From: Rathayibacter sp. Leaf185
GTDB taxonomy: Bacteria > Actinomycetota > Actinomycetes > Actinomycetales > Microbacteriaceae
Length of the DNA stretch: 64,000 bases
Assembly (NCBI RefSeq): GCF_001423885.1
Contig: NZ_LMPP01000002.1
Location: 1,009,956 to 1,073,955 of the forward strand
Direction of reading: 5' to 3'
This document shows positions 22,697 through 33,644 of the stretch, piece after piece. The notes under the pieces are model-generated. The model made no database searches. It saw only the letters and a list, made by a program, of their open reading frames with translations, and was not told the origin of the DNA. Within the stretch, counting starts at the first letter, position 1. Each line of letters begins with the position of its first letter. The translations under genes and the position numbers were made by a program.

Positions 22697-23124
22697 CGTG
22701 CGGTCTCCAGTCGGTCGAGCTCGTCGAGGACGACGGCGCGGGTCGGGGCGCCGCCGATGCGGCTCCGGGGGATCCCGCCGGCGTCGAGCACCAGCAGGGT
22801 CGGGGTCTGCCGCACGCGGAAGCGGTCGGCGAGGTCGGCGCGGTGCGTCAGATCGACGTCGAGGTGCACGACTCCCGGGCGCTGCCGGGCGACATCGGTC
22901 AGCATCCTGCGCACGGCCGGGCAGCGGGTGCAGAACTCGGTCGAGAACTGGACGACGGTCGCGACGCCTCCGAGGACCGCGCCCTCGACGAGGCCTGCGG
23001 GATCGACCGGGTCGATCGCGGCCGTGGGGCGGACGCGCCCGGCCGAACGCCGATGAGCGAGACCGAGGGCGGTCGCGAGCGCGACGAGCGCCAGCAGCGA
23101 GGCCGCGATGACGAGGGGATCCAC
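22693..23124 (-). CDS. Membrane-anchored thioredoxin-like protein
   Basis: 143 residues. One N-terminal hydrophobic segment (about 5-24) is followed by a thioredoxin fold with the redox pair CTRC in FSTEFCTRCPAVRRML and the cis-proline strand RQTPTLLVLD. It is probably held in the membrane. The stop overlaps the DUF4395 start (ATGA), so the two proteins likely act together. CTRC is an uncommon active-site pair compared with the usual CGPC, so the redox potential may differ. Confidence 0.88.
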   Translation of the reverse strand: MDPLVIAASLLALVALATALGLAHRRSAGRVRPTAAIDPVDPAGLVEGAVLGGVATVVQFSTEFCTRCPAVRRMLTDVARQRPGVVHLDVDLTHRADLADRFRVRQTPTLLVLDAGGIPRSRIGGAPTRAVVLDELDRLETAR

Positions 23125-23205
23125 GGTTCGACGCTACGTCGAGCGGCCGCGGCGAAGCGGTTCGTGACGCCGTGAGACGTCGGAGCGTGCTCTAGGGTCG
23201 AAGCC

Positions 23206-23967
23206 GTGACCGAGCAGAACGCCCCCGACGGCGAGTTCACCTTCCGCTCCGATGTCGTCGTCGAGCTGATCAGGTCGAACGCCCACGACTCCGACGTCCT
23301 CTTCGCGGCCCGCGTCTCGACGCAGGGCGAGCAGACCCTCGCCGCCGCCCTCGACGAGGAGGACGCCGACGCCGAGAAGCAGCGCAAGCGCGACCGCGGC
23401 CTCATCAACTACCTGATGCGCGACCGGCACGGCTCTCCGTTCGAGCACAACTCGATGACCTTCTACGTGCAGGCGCCGATCTTCGTCTTCCGTGAGTTCA
23501 TGCGGCACCGCATCGCCTCCTACAACGAGGAGTCGGGACGCTACCGCGAGCTCCGGCCCGTCTTCTACGTGCCCGGCCCCGAGCGCAACCTGGTGCAGGT
23601 CGGCAAGCCCGGCGCCTACTCCTTCGAGCCCGGCACCCCCGAGCAGACCGAGCTCGTCGTCGCCGAGACCCGCCGCGCCAGCATCCAGGCCTTCGAGGCC
23701 TACCAGCGGATGCTCGCGCAGGGTGTCGCCCGCGAGGTCGCCCGCATCGTCCTGCCGCTCAACATCTACTCGTCGATGTACGTGACGCTGAACGCCCGCT
23801 CGCTGATGAACTTCCTCTCGCTGCGCACCAAGCGCGAGGACTCGACGTTCCCCTCCTTCCCGCAGCGCGAGATCGAGATGGCCGCCGAGCAGATGGAGCA
23901 GCACTTCGAGCAGCTGATGCCGCTGACCGCCGCCGCCTTCACCGCGAACGGCCGCGTCGCCCCGTAG
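23206..23967 (+). CDS. thyX: Flavin-dependent thymidylate synthase
   Basis: 253 residues. The ThyX signature RHRIASYNEESGRY is present at about 100-113, with HGSPFEHNSMTFYV upstream. ThyX makes dTMP from dUMP using methylene-tetrahydrofolate and FAD/NADPH as a homotetramer. No thyA is visible in the window. TAGGGT (23193-23198) ends seven bases before the GTG at 23206, as in a leaderless message. It is divergent from the thioredoxin gene and upstream of dapA, a gene order seen in many actinobacteria. Confidence 0.97.
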   Translation: MTEQNAPDGEFTFRSDVVVELIRSNAHDSDVLFAARVSTQGEQTLAAALDEEDADAEKQRKRDRGLINYLMRDRHGSPFEHNSMTFYVQAPIFVFREFMRHRIASYNEESGRYRELRPVFYVPGPERNLVQVGKPGAYSFEPGTPEQTELVVAETRRASIQAFEAYQRMLAQGVAREVARIVLPLNIYSSMYVTLNARSLMNFLSLRTKREDSTFPSFPQREIEMAAEQMEQHFEQLMPLTAAAFTANGRVAP

Positions 23968-24028
23968 CCCCCGGCCCGCCACCTGATCGACTCCGACCGC
24001 CCCGCGCCGACCCGATACCCTGATGCTC

Positions 24029-25006
24029 GTGTCAACTCCGGAGAATCCTTTCGGCCAGGTCCTGGTCGCCCTGGTCACCCCGTTCACCGCCGACGGCGAA
24101 GTCGACTGGCCCGGCGTCGAGAAGCACATCGACGACTGCATCGGCGCGGGCGCCGACGGCATCGTGGTCACCGGCACCACGGGCGAGACGAGCACGCTCA
24201 CCGACCCCGAGAAGATCCGTCTCGTCGAGGTGGGCAAGGCCGTCGCCGCGGGCCGCGCGAAGATCATCACGGGAGGCGGCTCCAACGAGACCGCGCACGC
24301 CATGCAGCTCGCGCGTCAGAGCGAGAAGGCCGGCGCCGACGGCAACATGATCGTCACGCCGTACTACAACAAGCCCACGCAGGCCGGCATCCTCACGCAC
24401 TTCCGGATGATCGCCGACGCGACCGATCTGCCCGTGATCCTGTACGACATCCCGGGCCGCACCGGCGTCCCCATCCGCTACGAGACGATCCTCCGCGCGG
24501 CGAAGCACCCCAACATCCTCGCGGTGAAGGACGCCAAGGGCGACCTCTCCGAGGTGAGCCGCGTGCTCAACCAGACCGACCTGATGTACTTCTGCGGCGA
24601 CGACGCCAACGTCCTCCCCGAGCTCGCGATCGGCGCCACGGGACTGATCGGCGTGACGGCGAACATCGCGGCCTCGCCGTACCGCACGATCGTCGATGCC
24701 GTGAACGCGGGCGATCTGCACGCCGCGACCCGCGCGCACCAGCAGCTCGAGCCGCTCGTCCGCGCCGTCATGACCCACGTCCCCGGCACCGTCGCGGCGA
24801 AGTACATCCTGCACGGCCTCGGCCGCATCTCCTCCCCGCGCGTGCGCCTGCCGCTCGTCGGCCCCGAGGAGTCGGAGGCGGCGCTCATCGAGGACGAGCT
24901 CGGCCTCGTCCGCGACATCCCCGGAGTCGACTTCCGCAACTTCCGGCCCGACCGCAACGCGGCGGCCGGCGGAGCCCTCCCGAAGATCGCGGGCACGACG
25001 CGCTGA
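24029..25006 (+). CDS. dapA: 4-hydroxy-tetrahydrodipicolinate synthase
   Basis: 325 residues. DapA condenses pyruvate and aspartate semialdehyde. It shows GTTGETSTL (the substrate-binding motif), VTPYYNKP, the catalytic Tyr in ILYDIPGRTG and the Schiff-base Lys in LAVKDAKGD. The GTG at 24029 is preferred because TACCCT (24016-24021) ends seven bases before it; an in-frame ATG at 24023 is two codons further out. The neighbour rnj begins 38 bases downstream and may share the transcript. Confidence 0.96.
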   Translation: MSTPENPFGQVLVALVTPFTADGEVDWPGVEKHIDDCIGAGADGIVVTGTTGETSTLTDPEKIRLVEVGKAVAAGRAKIITGGGSNETAHAMQLARQSEKAGADGNMIVTPYYNKPTQAGILTHFRMIADATDLPVILYDIPGRTGVPIRYETILRAAKHPNILAVKDAKGDLSEVSRVLNQTDLMYFCGDDANVLPELAIGATGLIGVTANIAASPYRTIVDAVNAGDLHAATRAHQQLEPLVRAVMTHVPGTVAAKYILHGLGRISSPRVRLPLVGPEESEAALIEDELGLVRDIPGVDFRNFRPDRNAAAGGALPKIAGTTR

Positions 25007-25044
25007 CGCCGCTCCCACCCCGCCACGACACCAGAGGAGGGCTC

Positions 25045-26721
25045 ATGCCCGGTTCCGTGATCATCCCCGCGCCGCCGGCGCCCGGGACCCTGCGGATCAT
25101 CCCTCTGGGCGGTCTCGGCGAGATCGGCCGCAACATGACGGTCTTCGAGATCGACGGCAAGATCCTCGTGGTCGACTGCGGAGTCCTCTTCCCGGAGGAG
25201 AACCAGCCGGGCGTCGACCTGATCCTCCCCGACTTCAGCCCGATCGAGGACCGGCTCGACGACATCGTCGGAGTGGTGCTCACGCACGGGCACGAGGACC
25301 ACATCGGAGCCGTCCCGTACCTCCTCCGACTCAAGCGCGACATCCCGCTGATCGGCTCGACGCTGACCCTCGCCCTGGTCGAGGCGAAGCTCAAGGAGCA
25401 CCGGATCACGCCGTACACGCTGACGGTGAAGGAGGGGGACGTCGAGAACCTCGGCCCCTTCGAGCTGGAGTTCGTCGCGGTCAACCACTCCATCCCCGAC
25501 GCCCTGGCCGTCGCGATCATCACCGACGCCGGCTCGGTGCTGCACACCGGCGACTTCAAGATGGACCAGCTCCCGCTCGACGGCCGGATCACCGATCTGC
25601 GCGCCTTCGCCCGGCTGGGCGAGGAGGGCATCGACCTCTTCCTGGTCGACTCGACCAACGCCGACGTCCCAGGATTCACCCCGAGCGAGCGGGACATCGG
25701 CCCGGTGATCGAGGCGGTGATCGCCAAGGCCACGCGTCGCGTCATCGTCGCGAGCTTCTCGAGCCACGTCCATCGCGTGCAGCAGGTGCTCGACGCCGCG
25801 CACGCCAACGGACGCCGCGTCGCACTCCTCGGCCGCTCGATGGTCCGCAACATGAGGATCGCCGCCGATCTCGGCTACCTGAAGGTGCCGCAGGGCGTCC
25901 TGATCGACGTCAAGAAGGCCGGCGACATCCCCGAGAACGAGATCGTCTACATGTCGACCGGGTCGCAGGGCGAGCCGATGGCGGTCCTCAGCCGGATGGC
26001 GAACCGCGACCACCAGATCGCGCCGGGGGAGGGCGACACCGTCATCCTCGCCTCGAGCCTGATCCCGGGCAACGAGAACGCCGTCTACCGCGTGATCAAC
26101 GGCCTGACGAAGCTCGGCGCGACCGTCGTGCACAAGGGCAACGCGAAGGTGCACGTCTCGGGCCACGCCGCGGCGGGCGAGCTGATCTACTGCTACAACA
26201 TCCTCAAGCCGACCCACGTGATGCCCGTGCACGGCGAGTACCGCCACCTCGTCGCCAACGCGAAGCTCGCGCAGGACACCGGGATCCCGGAGGAGAACAC
26301 GATCGTCGCCGAGGACGGCACCGTGGTCGATCTCGTCGACGGAACGGTGACGGTCGTCGGCCGGCTCGACCTCGGCTTCGTCTACGTCGACGGCTCATCG
26401 GTGGGCGAGATCACCGACGCGGATCTCAAGGACCGCAGGATCCTCGGCGAGGAGGGCTTCATCTCGATCATCGTCGTGGTCGAGGCGGGCACCGGCCGCA
26501 TCGTGGTCGGCCCCGAGATCCACGCGAAGGGCTTCGCCGAGGACGACCGGGTCTTCGACGAGGTGAGGCCCCGCATCGCGCAGGCACTCGAGGAGGCGGT
26601 GCAGGGCGGAGTGAGCGACCCCCATGCGCTCTCGCAGACGGTCCGGCGGGTCGTCGGACGATGGGTGAACACCCGCTTCCGCCGCCGCCCGATGATCGTC
26701 CCGCTGGTCATCGAGGCCTGA
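25045..26721 (+). CDS. rnj: Ribonuclease J
   Basis: 558 residues. It is a metallo-beta-lactamase/beta-CASP RNase with THGHEDHIGAVPYLL (zinc site HxHxDH), LHTGDFKMD, a beta-CASP part, and motif SGHAAAGEL followed by PVHGEYRHL. RNase J has 5'-3' exo- and endonuclease activity and shares RNA decay with RNase E and PNPase in actinobacteria; pnp is also in this window. AGAGGAGG precedes the ATG. dapA-rnj is a conserved actinobacterial pair. Confidence 0.96.
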   Translation: MPGSVIIPAPPAPGTLRIIPLGGLGEIGRNMTVFEIDGKILVVDCGVLFPEENQPGVDLILPDFSPIEDRLDDIVGVVLTHGHEDHIGAVPYLLRLKRDIPLIGSTLTLALVEAKLKEHRITPYTLTVKEGDVENLGPFELEFVAVNHSIPDALAVAIITDAGSVLHTGDFKMDQLPLDGRITDLRAFARLGEEGIDLFLVDSTNADVPGFTPSERDIGPVIEAVIAKATRRVIVASFSSHVHRVQQVLDAAHANGRRVALLGRSMVRNMRIAADLGYLKVPQGVLIDVKKAGDIPENEIVYMSTGSQGEPMAVLSRMANRDHQIAPGEGDTVILASSLIPGNENAVYRVINGLTKLGATVVHKGNAKVHVSGHAAAGELIYCYNILKPTHVMPVHGEYRHLVANAKLAQDTGIPEENTIVAEDGTVVDLVDGTVTVVGRLDLGFVYVDGSSVGEITDADLKDRRILGEEGFISIIVVVEAGTGRIVVGPEIHAKGFAEDDRVFDEVRPRIAQALEEAVQGGVSDPHALSQTVRRVVGRWVNTRFRRRPMIVPLVIEA

Positions 26722-26808
26722 GCACCGCCTCCGTCTGGCCGATCGCTCGTCGAGCGGGCACACTGTGCGCGGGGGAACGTTGCACGACCCACCCGCCCGG
26801 AGGCCCGC

Positions 26809-27297
26809 ATGGACTACCCGATCCGCTCCGCGCGCCGGGATGACGGCCCGTTCCTCGCCGACATGCTGGTGGAGGCGGCGAACTGGACAGCCGGATCCTC
26901 GCGCTCGAGGGTCGACGTCCTCGCCGAGGAGGCGACCCGGCGCTACATCGCGGGCTGGCCGCGCGCCGGCGACCTCGGCTCCGTCGCGGAGACGATCGAC
27001 GGCGAGCGCATCGGCGCCTGCTGGACCCGGCTGTTCTCCTCCGCGATGCCCGGTCGCGGTTTCATCGCCTCCGGGGTCCCCGAGCTGACCCTCGGCGTCC
27101 GTCCCGTCTACCGCGCCCAGGGGGTGGGGCGTGCGCTGCTGCGAGCGGCGATGGCCCAGGCGCGAGCGGCCGGGTACGCGCGGGTCTCGCTGAACGTCGC
27201 CAGCGACAACTTCGCCCGCCGTCTCTACATCAGCGAGGGCTTCGCCGTCGTCACCGACCGCGGCGAGGCGGAGACCATGGTCGCCCTGCTCCGCTGA
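26809..27297 (+). CDS. GNAT-family N-acetyltransferase
   Basis: 162 residues. The core strand [31 protein letters not shown] contains the acetyl-CoA loop (RAQGVGRAL), and [15 protein letters not shown] is the C-terminal GNAT pattern. The N-terminus [21 protein letters not shown] resembles a common actinobacterial GNAT subgroup of unknown substrate. The ATG follows CCGGAGG. It lies between rnj and ftsK. Confidence 0.87.
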   Translation: MDYPIRSARRDDGPFLADMLVEAANWTAGSSRSRVDVLAEEATRRYIAGWPRAGDLGSVAETIDGERIGACWTRLFSSAMPGRGFIASGVPELTLGVRPVYRAQGVGRALLRAAMAQARAAGYARVSLNVASDNFARRLYISEGFAVVTDRGEAETMVALLR

Positions 27298-27352
27298 CGC
27301 AGGCCCGGCGCGGGTCCGCGGGGTTGTCGGAGGCGACGGGTACGGTGGCCTC

Positions 27353-30217
27353 ATGGCGACGAGCACCAAGACGACCTCCCGCGGGCGGGGGAGTGCCTCC
27401 GCGCGCTCCTCCACACCGCGTTCCGGCCGGGGCTCGGGGCGGGGTGCCTCCGAGAAGACCACCGTCGCCTTCGAGTCGGCCCCCCGCCCGAATCTCCTCG
27501 TCCGCCTCTGGATGACGCTGGCGCACGTGGTCGGCGGTGCCGCGCGAGCGCTCGGTCCCGAGCGGCTCGCGAAGGAGGAGCGCCGCGACGGCGTCCCCTT
27601 CCTCCTGGTCCTGCTAGGAGTCTCGGGTGCGGTCGTCGAGTGGTTCCTGGCCACCGATCCGGTGGCCAAGGTGCTCGACGCATGGACGTTCGGTGCTCTC
27701 TTCGGGCGGGTGGCCTACGTGCTCCCCGTCGTTCTCCTCCTCTTCGCACTCTGGCTGTTCCGGCACCCGAGCTCTGTCGACGACAACGGCCGCATCGGCG
27801 TGGGGCTCTCGTTCCTGCTGGTCGCCTCGGCGGGGATCTGCCACGCTCACCTCGGCGCTCCGGCACCCGGTGTCGGCATCGAGCTGATGGCCGCGGCCGG
27901 AGGCGTTCTCGGCTGGCTGGTCGGGGCGCCGCTGGTGGCGATCGCAACGGTTCCCGGAGCGACGGTCCTGCTCTCCGCGGTCATCCTGCTCTCGCTCTTC
28001 ATCATCACCAAGACACCGCCGAACCGCATCGGTGCGCGCCTTCGCCAGCTCTACTCCTACCTCTTCGGCACGCCCGTCCTCGACGACGAGGAGCGAGCCC
28101 GCCTCAAGGCCGAGAAGGCCGAGGCGAAGGCGGCCGCCAAAGCGGAGGCCGAGGCCTCAGATGAGCAGGAGGACGGCGGTGAGCTGCCCTGGTGGCGTCG
28201 CACCGACTCCGGTCGCGAGGACGAGCCGACGGTGCAGACCGAGCTGCCGATCGACTCCCTCACCGAGGTCATCGACACGCCCAAGGGCCGTCGCGGGCGC
28301 GCCAAGGGCTTCGACACCGCGCTCGAGGAGCGCGAGGAGCCCGTCGATCCGCCGACCCGCTCCTACGCCACCGAGGTCATCACCGAGGCCGAGAGCGCCG
28401 AGGCCGCACTCGCGCGGTTCGAGAAGGGCAGCGGCACCCGCCCCCTGCCGGGCGTCGTCGACGATGATGCGACCGGAGTCATCACCCTCGATGATCTCGA
28501 TGTCGCGCCCGTGGTCCCGGTACCGCCCGTCATCGAGACAGGGCCGATCGCCCCGCTCCCCGACGCCGACCCGACCGCCGAGTTCGACTCCTCGTTCGAG
28601 GACGACGCCCCCTACCGCCTGCCCTCTGCAGCGGCGCTGTCCACCGGCACTCCGTCCAAGGCGCGCTCCGCGGCGAACGACGAGATGGTCCACGCGATCA
28701 CCACGGTCCTGCAGCAGTTCAACGTGGACGCGACCGTGACCGGCTTCTCCCGCGGTCCGACGGTCACGCGCTACGAGATCGAGCTCGGCCCGGGCGTCAA
28801 GGTCGAGCGCGTCACGGCGCTGAGCAAGAACCTGTCGTACGCGGTCGCCAGCAACGAGGTCCGCATCCTCTCGCCGATCCCGGGCAAGAGCGCCATCGGC
28901 GTCGAGATCCCCAACTCCGATCGCGAGATCGTGTCGCTCGGCGACGTCCTGCGGTCGGGTGCGTCGACGTCCTCCACGCACCCGATGACGATCGGCGTCG
29001 GCAAGGACGTCGAGGGCGGGTACGTCGTCGCGAACCTCGCCAAGATGCCCCACCTCCTCGTCGCCGGCTCGACCGGCTCGGGCAAGTCCAGCTTCGTGAA
29101 CTCGATGATCACGAGCCTGCTCATGCGGGCGCGTCCGCAGGACGTCCGCATGGTCCTGATCGACCCCAAGAGGGTCGAGCTGACGATCTACGCGGGCGTC
29201 CCGCACCTGATCACGCCCATCATCACGAACCCCAAGAAGGCGGCAGAGGCGCTGCAGTGGGTCGTCAAAGAGATGGACATGCGGTACGACGACCTCGCGT
29301 CGTTCGGGTTCCGACACATCGACGACTTCAACGCGGCCGTGCGCGGCGGAGACCTGAAGCTCCCCGCGGGCAGCAACCGCGTCCTCAAGCCCTACCCCTA
29401 CCTCCTCGTGGTCGTCGACGAGCTCGCCGACCTGATGATGGTCGCCCCACGCGACGTCGAGGACTCGATCGTGCGCATCACCCAGCTCGCGCGCGCCTCG
29501 GGCATCCACCTCGTCCTCGCGACCCAGCGTCCGAGCGTCGACGTCGTGACCGGCCTGATCAAGGCGAACGTGCCGAGCCGGCTGGCGTTCGCCGTCACCA
29601 GCGTCACCGACTCCCGCGTCATCCTCGATCAGCCCGGAGCGGACAAGCTCATCGGGCAGGGCGACGGACTCTTCCTCCCGATGGGCACCAACAAGCCCAT
29701 GCGCGTGCAGGGGGCGTGGGTCCGCGAGGACGAGATCGCGAAGGTCGTCGAGCACGTCACGCGCCAGGCGCAGCCCGAGTACCGCCAGGACATCACCGTG
29801 CAGGCGCAGCGCAAGGAGGTCGACTCCGACATCGGGGACGACCTCGAGCTGCTGATCGCGGCGGCGGAGCTGGTCGTGAGCACGCAGTTCGGCTCGACCT
29901 CGATGCTGCAGCGCAAGCTCCGCGTCGGCTTCGCCAAGGCCGGCCGCCTGATGGACCTCCTCGAGTCGCGCGAGGTCGTCGGCCCCTCAGAGGGCTCGAA
30001 GGCGCGCGACGTCCTCGTCTCCGGCGAGCAGCTGCCGGCTGTGCTCGAGCGGATGCGGGGTGGCGAGACGGGCGATGCCCTCCCCGCGCCGTCGGCGGTC
30101 GCCCCCGATCCCTACGAGGATCCGCTGGCCGAGCCGACCGGTCCGGCCGCGACCGACTACCACGACGACGACGAGGGCTCCTCGGACGACGCCTGGGCCC
30201 TGACCGGACGCGACTGA
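27353..30217 (+). CDS. ftsK: DNA translocase FtsK
   Basis: 954 residues. Four or five membrane segments lie at about 75-220, then an acidic linker (about 240-430), then the motor. The motor has Walker [10 protein letters not shown] (about residue 570), Walker [14 protein letters not shown] (about 685) and [21 protein letters not shown]. The C-terminal winged-helix gamma domain ([26 protein letters not shown]) recognises KOPS. FtsK pumps chromosome ends apart at the septum and activates XerCD. TACGGT (27341-27346) ends six bases before the ATG. Confidence 0.97.
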   Translation: MATSTKTTSRGRGSASARSSTPRSGRGSGRGASEKTTVAFESAPRPNLLVRLWMTLAHVVGGAARALGPERLAKEERRDGVPFLLVLLGVSGAVVEWFLATDPVAKVLDAWTFGALFGRVAYVLPVVLLLFALWLFRHPSSVDDNGRIGVGLSFLLVASAGICHAHLGAPAPGVGIELMAAAGGVLGWLVGAPLVAIATVPGATVLLSAVILLSLFIITKTPPNRIGARLRQLYSYLFGTPVLDDEERARLKAEKAEAKAAAKAEAEASDEQEDGGELPWWRRTDSGREDEPTVQTELPIDSLTEVIDTPKGRRGRAKGFDTALEEREEPVDPPTRSYATEVITEAESAEAALARFEKGSGTRPLPGVVDDDATGVITLDDLDVAPVVPVPPVIETGPIAPLPDADPTAEFDSSFEDDAPYRLPSAAALSTGTPSKARSAANDEMVHAITTVLQQFNVDATVTGFSRGPTVTRYEIELGPGVKVERVTALSKNLSYAVASNEVRILSPIPGKSAIGVEIPNSDREIVSLGDVLRSGASTSSTHPMTIGVGKDVEGGYVVANLAKMPHLLVAGSTGSGKSSFVNSMITSLLMRARPQDVRMVLIDPKRVELTIYAGVPHLITPIITNPKKAAEALQWVVKEMDMRYDDLASFGFRHIDDFNAAVRGGDLKLPAGSNRVLKPYPYLLVVVDELADLMMVAPRDVEDSIVRITQLARASGIHLVLATQRPSVDVVTGLIKANVPSRLAFAVTSVTDSRVILDQPGADKLIGQGDGLFLPMGTNKPMRVQGAWVREDEIAKVVEHVTRQAQPEYRQDITVQAQRKEVDSDIGDDLELLIAAAELVVSTQFGSTSMLQRKLRVGFAKAGRLMDLLESREVVGPSEGSKARDVLVSGEQLPAVLERMRGGETGDALPAPSAVAPDPYEDPLAEPTGPAATDYHDDDEGSSDDAWALTGRD

Positions 30218-30267
30218 GTCGTGATCCCCCGAGGCGACATCCCGACCACGACGAGCAACGGAGCACC

Positions 30268-30870
30268 ATGAGCAGCCCGACGGCCGGAGTGCCTGCGCGC
30301 TCCGGCAACTGGAACCTCCCGAACGCGATCACCGTCGTCCGGATCCTCCTGGCGCCGCTGTTCTTCTGGCTGCTGCTGGCCGACAGCGGAGAGGACGGCG
30401 GTCTGCGGATCGCGGCGGCCCTGCTCTTCATCGTCGCGATCGCGACCGACGGGATCGACGGGCACATCGCGCGAAGCCGCGGGCTCGTCACGGACCTCGG
30501 CAAGCTCCTCGACCCGATCGCCGACAAGGTGCTCACCGGCGCCGCCCTCGTCGGGCTCTCGATCCTCGATGAGCTCCCGTGGTGGGTGACGATCGTCATC
30601 CTCGTGCGCGAGATCGGCATCACAGTGTTCCGCATGGCGGTCCTGTCCGACCGGGTCATCCCGGCCTCACGGGGCGGGAAGCTCAAGACCATCGTGCAGT
30701 CCGTCGCGATCTCGCTCGCCCTGCTCCCGCTCTGGCTCGTGCTCGGGGAGTGGGTGCACTGGCTCAACGGCATCACCATGACGGCGGCCGTCGTCCTCAC
30801 CGTCGTGACGGGCATCGACTACCTCGCCGACGCGGCACGCCAGAGTCGCGCCGCTCGCAAGCGCCCGTGA
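30268..30870 (+). CDS. pgsA: CDP-diacylglycerol--glycerol-3-phosphate 3-phosphatidyltransferase
   Basis: 200 residues with about five membrane segments. The CDP-alcohol phosphotransferase motif is complete: DGIDGHIARSRGLVTDLGKLLDPIADK (DGxxAR...G...D...D). PgsA makes phosphatidylglycerophosphate, the precursor of phosphatidylglycerol and cardiolipin. GGAGCACC precedes the ATG weakly. It sits 50 bases after ftsK, and its stop overlaps the next gene's start. Confidence 0.92.
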   Translation: MSSPTAGVPARSGNWNLPNAITVVRILLAPLFFWLLLADSGEDGGLRIAAALLFIVAIATDGIDGHIARSRGLVTDLGKLLDPIADKVLTGAALVGLSILDELPWWVTIVILVREIGITVFRMAVLSDRVIPASRGGKLKTIVQSVAISLALLPLWLVLGEWVHWLNGITMTAAVVLTVVTGIDYLADAARQSRAARKRP

Positions 30871-31370
30871 TCGCCGCGCCGCTGGTCAGAACGCTCGGGC
30901 AGCACGGTCTCGGTCTGGCGATCGCCGAGTCGCTCACGGGCGGTGCGCTGAGCTCGGCCGTCGTCGAGGTGCCGGGCGCCTCCGCCGTCTACCGTGGTGC
31001 GGTCGTCAGCTACGCGACCGATCTGAAGCACCGGCTGCTCGGGGTCGACGCTGCGCTGCTCGCCGAGCACGGCCCGGTCCACCCCGAGGTCGCCCTCCAG
31101 ATGGCGCGCGGCGCGGCGTCGAGGCTCGGCACCGAGGGGGAGCGCACCGTCGGAGTCTCGACCACCGGGGTCGCCGGCCCGGACCCGCAGGGCGGCGCCG
31201 CGGTCGGCACGGTCTTCGTCGCCGTCGTGCTGGGCGATCTCGAACGAGTGCACGCGCTCCACCTCGAGGGCGATCGCGCGGAGATCCGATCGGCCTCCGT
31301 GAGTGCGGCGCTCGAGGCCGCGACCGAGCTCGTCACCTCTCTCGACCTGGGAATTCAGCCCCTTTCCTGA
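30867..31370 (+). CDS. CinA-family nicotinamide-nucleotide amidohydrolase
   Basis: 167 residues, only the C-terminal CinA domain (PncC type). AESLTGG at the start and GVAGPDPQGG are the hallmark motifs. PncC converts nicotinamide mononucleotide to nicotinic acid mononucleotide in NAD recycling. The GTG overlaps the pgsA stop codon (GTGA). pgsA-cinA-clgR is a conserved order in actinobacteria. Confidence 0.92.
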   Translation: MIAAPLVRTLGQHGLGLAIAESLTGGALSSAVVEVPGASAVYRGAVVSYATDLKHRLLGVDAALLAEHGPVHPEVALQMARGAASRLGTEGERTVGVSTTGVAGPDPQGGAAVGTVFVAVVLGDLERVHALHLEGDRAEIRSASVSAALEAATELVTSLDLGIQPLS

Positions 31371-31453
31371 TCAGTGCCGGATCGTGGAATGCCCCGCGTT
31401 TCGCCCCGGTTACATCTGACGTCGCTCACACGCAAAGTCCAGTCATCCGGTAT

Positions 31454-31459
31454 TAGAGT
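31454..31459 (+). promoter_or_regulatory. Probable clgR promoter (-10 TAGAGT)
   Basis: TAGAGT at 31454-31459 sits within an AT-richer TATTAGAGT, 136 bases before the clgR start. ClgR commonly activates its own gene, but I did not find a clean copy of its palindromic site here; CGCTCACACGC (31423-31433) resembles only the left half. Confidence 0.4.
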
Positions 31460-31594
31460 CGACACACGAACCGGGTAGTGAACAGCTATCCGGTTCCTTC
31501 GTACTCAGCCCCCTCGATCAGAACGCTCCCTCGTGGCGCGTCCGGATCGCCCGGGCCGGACGAGGTCGCGGTTGACGTGGAGAAGGAGGGTCCA

Positions 31595-31903
31595 GTGGTT
31601 CTAGTTCGTCAGGAGATCGGCGATGTCCTCAGGGACTTTCGCCTGCAGAAAGGTCGCACGCTGCGTCAGGTGGCGAGCAAGGCGAGTGTCGCTCTCGGCT
31701 ACCTCAGCGAGGTCGAGCGCGGTCAGAAGGAGGCGTCGTCCGAGATCCTCGCGTCGGTCGCCGATGCGCTCGACACGCCCATCTCGGTGATCATGCGAGA
31801 GGTCGGCGATCGCCTCGCCGTCATCGAGGGGATCGACACGATCCCCGACACCATCCCGGCCGACATGGTCGCCGGATTCGACGCGGACCTCATCGCCCAG
31901 TAG
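31595..31903 (+). CDS. clgR: ClgR-like HTH transcriptional activator
   Basis: 102 residues from the GTG at 31595, which follows AAGGAGGG at a good distance; upstream codons in the same frame are unlikely to be translated. The Cro/CI-type helix-turn-helix (about 10-65; GRTLRQVASKASVALGYLSEVERGQKEAS) is near-identical in pattern to actinobacterial ClgR. ClgR activates clp protease and other proteostasis genes under stress, and is itself a Clp substrate. Its place after pgsA-cinA and before recA matches the usual order. Confidence 0.9.
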   Translation: MVLVRQEIGDVLRDFRLQKGRTLRQVASKASVALGYLSEVERGQKEASSEILASVADALDTPISVIMREVGDRLAVIEGIDTIPDTIPADMVAGFDADLIAQ

Positions 31904-31948
31904 GCGGTTCCGCACCCCCACCTCCACCCACCGCACCCCGTTCCGCTT

Positions 31949-31982
31949 GAAGGGCGTCCGAGTCTCGACTCGGGCGCCCTTC
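31949..31982 (+). terminator. Hairpin terminator after clgR
   Basis: Two 16-base arms (31949-31964, 31967-31982) are complementary apart from a G-T pair, forming a very long stem topped by TC. It ends the pgsA-cinA-clgR stretch before the DUF3046 gene. Confidence 0.7.
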
Positions 31983-32038
31983 GGCGTTCCCCGGGGCCGG
32001 CGTTCCCGGGGCTCGGGGTGGCCCGTTAGCGTGGGGGG

Positions 32039-32263
32039 ATGCGATTGAGCGAGTTCCGTCAGCTGGTCGACGACGAGTTCGGTGCGGCGTACGCCCGTGT
32101 CCTCGTGTCGGACCTGGTGCTGACCGAGCTCGATGGCCGGACAGCGGAGCGGGCGCTGCAGGACGGCATCGAGGCGCGCGAGGTCTGGCAGGCGCTCTGC
32201 CGCGCCAATGATGTGCCCGAAGCGCGCTGGCACGGTATCGACCCGAAGAAGCGCCGCGACTGA
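32039..32263 (+). CDS. DUF3046 protein
   Basis: 74 residues, full family length. RLSEFRQLVDDEFG starts it, and WQALCRANDVPEARWHGIDPKK ends it. DUF3046 genes sit directly upstream of recA throughout actinobacteria; no function is established. TAGCGT (32027-32032) ends six bases before the ATG, which suggests a leaderless transcript. Confidence 0.9.
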   Translation: MRLSEFRQLVDDEFGAAYARVLVSDLVLTELDGRTAERALQDGIEAREVWQALCRANDVPEARWHGIDPKKRRD

Positions 32264-32573
32264 TCCCTCCGGCGCCGGCCCCTCGAGGAGGGTGCCGAAG
32301 CCGTGTTCGACACGCCGTACCCACTTCCTCGAACCCCTGTTCGATCAGGTCTAAGCTCCTCAACAGAAGCAGATGCCGCTCTCTCTCCACCGAGCGGCAG
32401 TCGCTCGGCCCCGATGTCGGAGGTCGGGCGTACCGTCGGGAACAAGTCAACGGACCTGCTTCACCGCCTTGTCGCATCCGGCCGGCGCACCGATCGGAGA
32501 CACCGATCGGCCAGCCCGGCACGACGCGACAGCCTGTAGGCGATACCACCACGAGCACGAGAGCGAGACGGCC
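32264..32573 (+). promoter_or_regulatory. recA control region with SOS box
   Basis: 310 bases without a gene. TCGAACCCCTGTTCGA at 32329-32344 is a perfect palindromic LexA site (TCGAAC-N4-GTTCGA). A -10-like TAAGCT follows at 32352-32357, so LexA would cover the -35 region. A half site (GTTCGA) lies at 32304-32310. The remaining ~210 bases form the recA leader; I see no strong hairpin or small ORF in it. Confidence 0.85.
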
Positions 32574-33641
<1,068 letters not shown>

Positions 33642-33644
33642 ATC

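Noticed and set aside
31421-31437. ClgR operator upstream of clgR
   Set aside because: Only half of the known palindrome is recognisable (CGCT...A), and the second half reads CGC instead of GCG. Mentioned with the promoter but not called.
32364-32573. Small leader ORF in the recA 5' region
   Set aside because: Open frames here are short, lack ribosome sites and show no pattern I recognise; the stretch is best read as recA leader.
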